Positions 59,163-64,000 of a stretch of 64,000 nt of DNA are shown here, piece after piece; within the stretch, counting starts at the first letter, position 1, and every line of letters begins with the position of its first letter. Position numbers and translations under genes: made by a program. The notes beneath the pieces were generated by a model. The model saw only the letters and a list, made by a program, of their open reading frames with translations. It did not search any database and had not been told where the DNA came from. This DNA comes from Lentzea californiensis (GTDB lineage: Bacteria; Actinomycetota; Actinomycetes; Mycobacteriales; Pseudonocardiaceae), in contig NZ_JANBBE010000014.1 of the NCBI RefSeq assembly GCF_024648825.1, positions 1-64,000 of the forward strand, read 5' to 3'.

Positions 59163-59166
59163 TCTT

Positions 59167-59775
59167 ATGGCACGTACCGCTGACCACGACTCCCGCCGCC
59201 GACAGGTCGCGGACGCACTCCTCCGCACCGTCGCGGCCCACGGAGTGGCGGGCACCAAGCTGGTGACGGTCGCCGACGAGGCAGGTGTCTCGGTCGGCCT
59301 CGTGCAGAGCTACTTCCGATCGAAGACGCAGCTGCTCCGCTTCGCCGTCGAGTCGCTGCTCGGCCGCATCAACGACCGCCTCGACGGCATCGAGGTGAGA
59401 CAGCCGTTGCGCGGCACCCTCCAGCAACTGGCCGAGACCCTGCTGCCCCTGGACGACCAGCGGCGCGACGAGGCGGCTGTGTGGCTCGCCTTCCTGCCCG
59501 GCACGCTGACCGACCCCGAGCTCAAGCAGCTGCACGACGACGCGGTCGACCGGCAGATCACAGGCCTCGTGCAGGGGTTCGCCGGCGCCCAGAAGCTCGG
59601 CGAGCTACCGGAATCCCTCGATCCACTCCAGGAAGCGCTCACGCTCACGGCGTTCGTCGACGGCCTGGCCAACCACATGCTCACCCAGCCGCAGCACTTC
59701 GGCCCGGCGGCGGGACGCCGCCTGACGACGGCGTATTTCGACCGGTTGTTCAGCCACACCAAGGGGGAGACATGA
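59167..59775 (+). CDS. TetR-family regulator (BetI-like)
   Basis: A 202-residue repressor. The HTH is RRRQVADALLRTVAAHGVAGTKLVTVADEAGVSVGLVQSYFRSKTQLLRFAVESL. The ligand-binding part has EAAVWLAFLPGTLTDPELKQLH and AFVDGLANHMLTQPQHFGP, as in BetI-like proteins with a C-terminal TetR_C_6 region. Its stop overlaps the DUF3159 start by ATGA. The AT-rich palindrome overlaps its own promoter, so autoregulation is expected. The inducer is unknown, possibly a substrate handled by the membrane protein. Confidence 0.92.
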   Translation: MARTADHDSRRRQVADALLRTVAAHGVAGTKLVTVADEAGVSVGLVQSYFRSKTQLLRFAVESLLGRINDRLDGIEVRQPLRGTLQQLAETLLPLDDQRRDEAAVWLAFLPGTLTDPELKQLHDDAVDRQITGLVQGFAGAQKLGELPESLDPLQEALTLTAFVDGLANHMLTQPQHFGPAAGRRLTTAYFDRLFSHTKGET

Positions 59776-60395
59776 CGGAGCAGACACACCTGAGAGCGGC
59801 GTTTCACCAGGCGGGCGGCCTCGACGGCGCCGTACTCACGGTGGTTCCCGTCGTCACGTTCGTCGCTGTCAACGCGCTGACGAGCATGTGGCCCGCCATC
59901 TTCGCCTCGGTCGGGGCCGCGGTCGTGGTCGGCGTGATCCAGTTGGCGCGCAGGAAGAAACCCACTGCCGCGCTCGGTGGGCTCGGGGGCGTGCTGGTGT
60001 CGTCCGCGGTGGCCGCACTGGCCGGCGAGGCGAAGGGCTACTACCTGTGGGGCATGTGGATCACGCTGACCATCGGGTCGATCCTGCTGCTGTCGGTGAT
60101 CACGCGCTGGCCCCTAATCGGCGTGGCGTGGTCGACCCTGAACGGCACTGGTTCCGCCTGGCGCACCGACCGCCGATCACAGCTGTACTACGGCGCCGCC
60201 ACGCTGTTCTGGTCAGCGCTGTGCTTCACGAGGTTCTCAGTCGAGAACTGGCTCTACCGCAACGACGAGGTGACTTCACTCGGGGTCGCGCGGCTACTCA
60301 TGGGCTGGCCGCTAACGTTGCTGGCCGCGCTGGTGAGCCTGTGGGCGATCCGGATGGCGGCGAAGGACACCCTGGGGAAGAGGGCGTCCCACTGA
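59772..60395 (+). CDS. DUF3159 membrane protein
   Basis: A 207-residue integral membrane protein with six predicted helices (starting AVLTVVPVVTFVAVNALTSMWPAIFASVGAAVVVGVIQLARRKK). TAALGGLGGVLVSSAVAALAGEAKGYYLWGMWITLTIGSILLLSVITRWPLIGVAW is the conserved DUF3159 core. WSALCFTRFSVENWLYRNDEVTSLGVARLLMGWPL follows. ATG 59772 overlaps the TetR stop and has GGGGGAG. It is presumably the TetR target. Function unknown; relatives occur as transporter-like proteins in many actinobacteria. Confidence 0.85.
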   Translation: MTEQTHLRAAFHQAGGLDGAVLTVVPVVTFVAVNALTSMWPAIFASVGAAVVVGVIQLARRKKPTAALGGLGGVLVSSAVAALAGEAKGYYLWGMWITLTIGSILLLSVITRWPLIGVAWSTLNGTGSAWRTDRRSQLYYGAATLFWSALCFTRFSVENWLYRNDEVTSLGVARLLMGWPLTLLAALVSLWAIRMAAKDTLGKRASH

Positions 60396-60398
60396 GGA

Positions 60399-62375
60399 TC
60401 ACAGCAGTGTGAGTTGTTCCTGATCGACGCGCGGCGCCGGCACACCCACCGGCAGGCTGCCGTCGGGCCACACACCTTCGTCGTCACCGGGCACACCGGT
60501 GACGGCGTCGGTGGAACGACCCCGCGGTGCGAGCCCGTGCTTCTCGATCAACGGGACCACGCGCGCCGCGAGCCGGGCGCGATACCGCTTGTCCACATAG
60601 GACCGGTTGCCGTACAGGTACCGGTACGTCTCGACCAGGTCCGGGTGCTCGCGCCGCAGCCAGGCCGCGAACCACTCCTTCGCACCCGGACGCAGGTGCA
60701 GCGGCAGCACGGTCACACCCGTCGCGCCGGCGGCCGCGATCTGCTCCAGCAGGAAGTCCAGCTGCTCTGCGGAATCCGTCAGCTCCGGCAACACCGGGGC
60801 CACGAACACACCGCACGGCAGGCCCGCCTCCCGCACCTTGCGCACCAGGTCGAGCCGGGCGGCGGGCGTCGGTGTGCCGGGCTCCAGCGACTTGTGCAGG
60901 TCCCGGTCCATCAACGCGAGCGACACCGCGATCCCGACCGGCACGACCTCGGCGGCCGCCGTCAGCAACGGCAGATCACGTGCCAGCAGCGTGCCCTTCG
61001 TCAGGATCGAGAAGGGCGTGCGGGAGGCGGTCAGCGCCTCGATGATCCCTGGCATCAAGGCGTACCGCCCCTCCGCCCGCTGGTACGGATCGGTGTTGGT
61101 GCCCAGCGCCACGTGCTCCTGCTTCCAGCGGGTGGACCGCAGCTGGCGCGACAGCACCTCCCCCGCGTTGACCTTGACGATCAGCTGGTTGTCGAAGTCC
61201 TTGCCGGTGTCGAGGTCCAAATAGGAGTGGGTGTTGCGGGCGAAGCAGTTGTGGGACACGATCCCGTTCGCGATGAAGTCCGCGGTGCCGGTCGAGATGT
61301 CATAGAGGGTCATCTCCCCCAGCGGTTCCACGGACACGACGCCCAGCGGCTGCCGCGACTTGATCGCCACGCCGTCGATGTCGCGCTTGCGGGTGATCGA
61401 CGGGTCGACGGTGTGGAAGAAGCGCAGGTTCTCCCGCAGCCCTCCGCGCAGCCGCACGACCCGCACGCCACGCCGGCGGCGCAGTTCCTCGATCGCGAAG
61501 TCGAAGTCGAAGTGCTTGAGCGCCAGGCAGATCGCTTCCAGCACGGTGGTGTTGCGCGTCGACATCCGCAGGATGCTGCGCGAGCAGGTCCCGAGGTAGT
61601 CGAACGCTCCGGCGAGGAATCCCTTGAGCCAGTCGGGGTTCGGGGCTATCTGCCAGTGCGCGAGCTCGCGCACTTGGTGCAGAAATCCCCTCCCTTCTCG
61701 CACACCGAAGTAGTCGAGATACTCCCGTGTGCGGTCCATGGCCTCGATGTCGGCCAGGGGGATGTGGAACTCGGTCTCGTCTTCCACCATGCCGCGCAAG
61801 TAGCCGCGGCGGTAGTCGTCGGTCACGGAGGGCTGCTCGACGAACGCACCCGTGCCCATCAGCTTGTTGCCGGTCGTGAGGTGCGGACGCCGGCCGACGC
61901 CCGCGGTCTCGCCCGTCACGTGCTTCCAGCCGCGGTCGGTGAGGAACCGGTGATCGCCGGACGCGACGACGGTGGTGCCGTCCTCCAGCGTCAGCCGGTA
62001 CGCGGTCTTGCGCGTCTCCCAGTGGGCGACAACCGTCGTGAGCTTGTAGCGCCGGTAGTTGCCGACGAGCTCGGTGCCGTAGATCTCGTCGCCTTCACGC
62101 AACTCGGCCAACGGTTTCGTGCGACCGTTGCCCATGAGGATCGGCGTGTCACCGGCCAGGCAGTAGGTGCAGGCGTGTGAGCAGCCGCGATACGGGTTCA
62201 CCGTCCACGAGAACGGCAACGACGAACCCGGTACCCCGTTGAGCACGGATTTGGCGCGGACCTCGTGGAACACCACGTCCGCGAACTCAGGAGTTCGTAC
62301 GCTGCGCACCAGTCCCGGTAGCCCCGGTAGCGCCTGCTGCGGCTCTGCCTCGAGTTTCTGTCCGTCCCATCGCAC
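60399..62375 (-). CDS. Rv2578c-family radical SAM protein containing an intein
   Basis: A 658-residue precursor. Residues 1-71 and 377-658 form the mature radical SAM protein; a 305-residue intein lies between. The cluster motif is GCSHACTY followed after splicing by CFARNTHSYLDLDTG, that is CxxxCxxC. The barrel includes TNTDPYQRAEGRYALMPGIIEAL and LLEQIAAAGATGVTVLPLHLRPGAKEWF. The family is present across actinobacteria, function unknown, with a [4Fe-4S] cluster and S-adenosylmethionine. GTG 62375 matches the RWDGQKL start of relatives; GTG 62420 is upstream. A perfect LexA box lies 10 bp upstream. Confidence 0.92.
   Translation of the reverse strand: MRWDGQKLEAEPQQALPGLPGLVRSVRTPEFADVVFHEVRAKSVLNGVPGSSLPFSWTVNPYRGCSHACTYCLAGDTPILMGNGRTKPLAELREGDEIYGTELVGNYRRYKLTTVVAHWETRKTAYRLTLEDGTTVVASGDHRFLTDRGWKHVTGETAGVGRRPHLTTGNKLMGTGAFVEQPSVTDDYRRGYLRGMVEDETEFHIPLADIEAMDRTREYLDYFGVREGRGFLHQVRELAHWQIAPNPDWLKGFLAGAFDYLGTCSRSILRMSTRNTTVLEAICLALKHFDFDFAIEELRRRRGVRVVRLRGGLRENLRFFHTVDPSITRKRDIDGVAIKSRQPLGVVSVEPLGEMTLYDISTGTADFIANGIVSHNCFARNTHSYLDLDTGKDFDNQLIVKVNAGEVLSRQLRSTRWKQEHVALGTNTDPYQRAEGRYALMPGIIEALTASRTPFSILTKGTLLARDLPLLTAAAEVVPVGIAVSLALMDRDLHKSLEPGTPTPAARLDLVRKVREAGLPCGVFVAPVLPELTDSAEQLDFLLEQIAAAGATGVTVLPLHLRPGAKEWFAAWLRREHPDLVETYRYLYGNRSYVDKRYRARLAARVVPLIEKHGLAPRGRSTDAVTGVPGDDEGVWPDGSLPVGVPAPRVDQEQLTLL
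61248..62162 (-). other. intein within the radical SAM gene, degenerate LAGLIDADG region
   Basis: 305 codons. It starts CLAGDTPILMGNGRTKPLAEL (Cys 1) and ends ADFIANGIVSHN before Cys +1. Block A is the start, block B is TTVVASGDHRFLT with His, block F is LGEMTLYDISTGTADFIANGIV. Two LAGLIDADG-like segments remain: YLRGMVEDETEF (121-132) and FLAGAFDYLGTCS (182-194). In the second, the catalytic acid before the final Gly is Leu. Splicing looks intact; homing endonuclease activity is doubtful. Confidence 0.9.
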
Positions 62376-62383
62376 ACCGTCGA

Positions 62384-62401
62384 TTCGAACACATGTTCGA
62401 A
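62384..62401. promoter_or_regulatory. LexA (SOS) box between the radical SAM gene and pnuC
   Basis: TTCGAACACATGTTCGAA is a perfect 18-bp palindrome containing TCGAAC-N4-GTTCGA, the actinobacterial SOS-box consensus. It lies 10 bp before GTG 62375 and 20 bp before GTG 62421 and overlaps the probable -10 (TCGAAT) of the radical SAM gene. Confidence 0.88.
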
Positions 62402-62420
62402 CAGCGGTCAAGGAGTGCAC

Positions 62421-62990
62421 GTGTCACCCATTGAGGTAGCAGGCTTCGTCACCGGCGCACTGTGCGTGTGGCTGGTCGCCCGCCAGAACCCCTGGAACTG
62501 GCCCATCGGAATCGCCAACAACATCGCGTTCCTCGTGTTGTTCTGGGGCAGCGGCCTCTACGCCGACTCCGGCCTGCAGATCGTCTACATGGCACTCGCG
62601 CTCTACGGCTGGTGGGCGTGGGTGCGCGGCGGCGTGCAGCACAGCGCGTTGCACGTCAGCCGCACCACGACGCCGCAATGGGTCTGGCTCGCGGTCGCCG
62701 GCGTGCTCGGAACCGGTCTGCTGCACTGGGTCCTGGTGACGTTCACCGAGTCGACCGTGCCGTTCTGGGACGCCATCACGACGGTGCTGTCGCTGCTCGC
62801 GACGTGGGGTCAGGCGCGCAAGAAGGTCGAGTGCTGGTGGCTGTGGATCGCCGCGGACGTGATCTACGTGCCGCTCTACGCGTACAAAGAGCTCTATCTG
62901 ACGGCTGTGTTGTACGTGGGGTTCATGGTGCTGTGCGTGCTCGGGTTGCGCAATTGGACGAAGGACATCAAGAAGGAGGTGCCCGCGTGA
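62421..62990 (+). CDS. pnuC: nicotinamide riboside/mononucleotide transporter PnuC
   Basis: A 189-residue membrane protein with about seven hydrophobic segments. VSPIEVAGFVTGALCVWLVARQNPWNWPIGIANNIAFLVLFWGSGLYADSGLQIVYMALALYGWWAW has the PnuC signature: the NPWNWPIG element and the WxxG/YGWW segment of helix 4. LATWGQARKKVECWWLWIAADVIYVPLYAYK is the second conserved part. It takes up nicotinamide riboside by facilitated diffusion, driven by downstream phosphorylation. GTG 62421 has AAGGAG upstream; GTG 62415 is too close to it. Stop overlaps nadR by GTGA. Confidence 0.93.
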   Translation: MSPIEVAGFVTGALCVWLVARQNPWNWPIGIANNIAFLVLFWGSGLYADSGLQIVYMALALYGWWAWVRGGVQHSALHVSRTTTPQWVWLAVAGVLGTGLLHWVLVTFTESTVPFWDAITTVLSLLATWGQARKKVECWWLWIAADVIYVPLYAYKELYLTAVLYVGFMVLCVLGLRNWTKDIKKEVPA

Positions 62991-64000
62991 AGGAGTTCGG
63001 CCACGCTCTCGTGCTCGGCAAGTTCTACCCACCGCACAACGGGCACCACCACCTCATCGAGACGGCGGCCGCGCGCAGCGAACGCACGACCGTCACGGTG
63101 CTGGCGGCCTCGCACGAGACGATCCCGCTCGAACACCGCGTGCGCTGGCTGACCGAGACCCACCGCGACACGCCCGGTGTCCGCATCATCGGCGACCTCG
63201 ACGACCACCCGATGGACTTCGACTCCGACGAGATCTGGAACCTGCACGTCGCACTGACCCGCGCGGTGCTGGCCCGGCGTGCGATCGCGGACGGCGAACC
63301 GGGCGCGGCACGCGTCGATGTCGTGTTCTCCAGCGAGAAGTACGGCGACGAACTGGCCGAGCGGCTCGGCGCGCGGCACGTGCTCGTCGACATCGACCGC
63401 CTGACGCACCAGGTCTCCGGCACTGCGATGCGCACCGATCCCCTCGCGAACTGGCACCACCTCGCGCCCGCGACCCAGCGCGGCCTGGGCTGGAAGGTCG
63501 TGGTCGTCGGCGCGGAGAGCACCGGCACGACCACGCTGTCGAAACAGCTGGCCGCCCACTTCGGAGCGCCCTGGATCCCCGAGTACGGCCGCGAGCACAC
63601 CGAGCACAAGCTCACGGCCGCACGCGCGTTCGACCCTTCGGCCACCGTGGACGGTCTGGTGTGGACCCTGGGCGACTTCGAAGACGTGGCGCACGAGCAG
63701 GAACGCCGCATCCAGGCCGAGACCGCACCACTGGTCGTCGCGGACAACGACGCGTACGCCGCGACCGTCTGGGGCGAGCGCTACCTCGGTTTCCGGCCGG
63801 AACTCCCCCTCGGCACCGAACCGGACCTCTACCTGCTGACCGACCACGCCGGCGTTCCGTTCGAACAGGACGGCTGGCGCGACGGCGAGCACCTGCGGGA
63901 GTGGATGACGGGCTTGTTCGAACGCGAGCTCGCGCGGCGCGGTGTGCCGTGGCTGAAGCTCACCGAGGATCGGTTCGTGACGGCCATGACTGCGATCGAA
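62987..64000 (+). CDS. nadR: bifunctional NMN adenylyltransferase / ribosylnicotinamide kinase NadR, partial
   Basis: Runs off the right edge: 338 codons, no stop. The N-terminal nucleotidyltransferase has ALVLGKFYPPHNGHHHLIETAA, with the HxGH motif, and FSSEKYGDELAERLGARH. The kinase begins KVVVVGAESTGTTTLSKQLAAHFGAPWIPEYGREH, with Thr in place of Walker A Lys, as I recall in other actinobacterial NadR proteins. LVVADNDAYAATVWGERYLG follows. NadR phosphorylates nicotinamide riboside and adenylylates NMN to NAD. GTG 62987 overlaps the pnuC stop; GAAGGAGG precedes it. The first-domain DNA-binding HTH of enterobacterial NadR is absent. Confidence 0.93.
   Translation, partial: MKEFGHALVLGKFYPPHNGHHHLIETAAARSERTTVTVLAASHETIPLEHRVRWLTETHRDTPGVRIIGDLDDHPMDFDSDEIWNLHVALTRAVLARRAIADGEPGAARVDVVFSSEKYGDELAERLGARHVLVDIDRLTHQVSGTAMRTDPLANWHHLAPATQRGLGWKVVVVGAESTGTTTLSKQLAAHFGAPWIPEYGREHTEHKLTAARAFDPSATVDGLVWTLGDFEDVAHEQERRIQAETAPLVVADNDAYAATVWGERYLGFRPELPLGTEPDLYLLTDHAGVPFEQDGWRDGEHLREWMTGLFERELARRGVPWLKLTEDRFVTAMTAIE

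Overview
The window is high-GC DNA with GTG/TTG starts, tightly packed genes and many four-base ATGA/GTGA overlaps. It reads as the chromosome of a filamentous actinomycete. The gene set (SARP regulator, F420-type luciferase-like oxidoreductase, WS/DGAT acyltransferase, ArfA/ArfC-like proteins, Rv2578c-type radical SAM protein, actinobacterial SOS box) fits Pseudonocardiales, for example Lentzea, Lechevalieria, Saccharothrix or Actinosynnema. That placement is inference from gene content; no rRNA or tRNA gene was recognised.

Layout. 1-1038: an IS701-family insertion sequence cut by the left edge, abutting the -10 element of a secreted protein gene. 1050-4560: secreted protein, MgtC-like membrane protein, and an unusual secreted Ser/Gly/Asp/Thr protein with three ~97-residue repeats. 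4569-13000: lipase and WS/DGAT acyltransferase (divergent), two hydrolases, an ECF sigma factor overlapping a membrane protein, an APH-like kinase, a patatin and a phosphodiesterase. 13033-19262: Tex, a 24-bp perfect palindrome, a branched-chain-type solute-binding lipoprotein, and an epimerase plus phytoene-desaturase-like oxidoreductase pair. 19256-24357: two ABC ATPases, a permease and a GntR regulator, then a SRPBCC protein, a shortened DUF4041 protein and an F420-type oxidoreductase. 24399-28386: two divergent secreted cell-wall-type enzymes and a large SARP/NB-ARC/TPR regulator. 28579-32652: Mug glycosylase, a HAD-like gene broken by an amber codon, an ArfA/ArfC-like pair, a 5'-nucleotidase and a small membrane-anchored protein. 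32762-38407: a two-component system and two tandem GT39-type glycosyltransferases. 38411-43945: SGNH hydrolase, kinase-like protein, aspS and two HEAT-like proteins. 44007-47608: three tandem secreted subtilases. 47789-57927: an HTH protein, then a nine-gene minus-strand acyl-CoA carboxylase/AtuA/acyl-CoA dehydrogenase operon led by a TetR regulator. 58000-64000: a PrmC-like methyltransferase, a SnoaL-like protein, TetR-DUF3159, and an intein-containing radical SAM gene divergent from pnuC-nadR around a perfect LexA box.

The clearest functional units are: (i) the 48634-57927 operon, expected to carboxylate and beta-oxidise a branched or terpenoid acyl-CoA; (ii) pnuC-nadR for nicotinamide riboside uptake and NAD salvage, sharing an SOS box with the radical SAM gene; (iii) the GntR/ABC cassette with its own operator; and (iv) the response regulator/histidine kinase next to the glycosyltransferases. 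A recurring promoter pattern, a TAnnnT hexamer 6-9 nt before the start codon and usually no Shine-Dalgarno sequence, suggests many leaderless mRNAs and was used to choose several starts.

The most unusual observations are the three-repeat secreted protein with His-rich and acidic linkers, the intein inserted directly before the third [4Fe-4S] cysteine of an apparently SOS-controlled gene, the nonsense-interrupted HAD-like gene, and a subtilase paralogue lacking the oxyanion-hole Asn.
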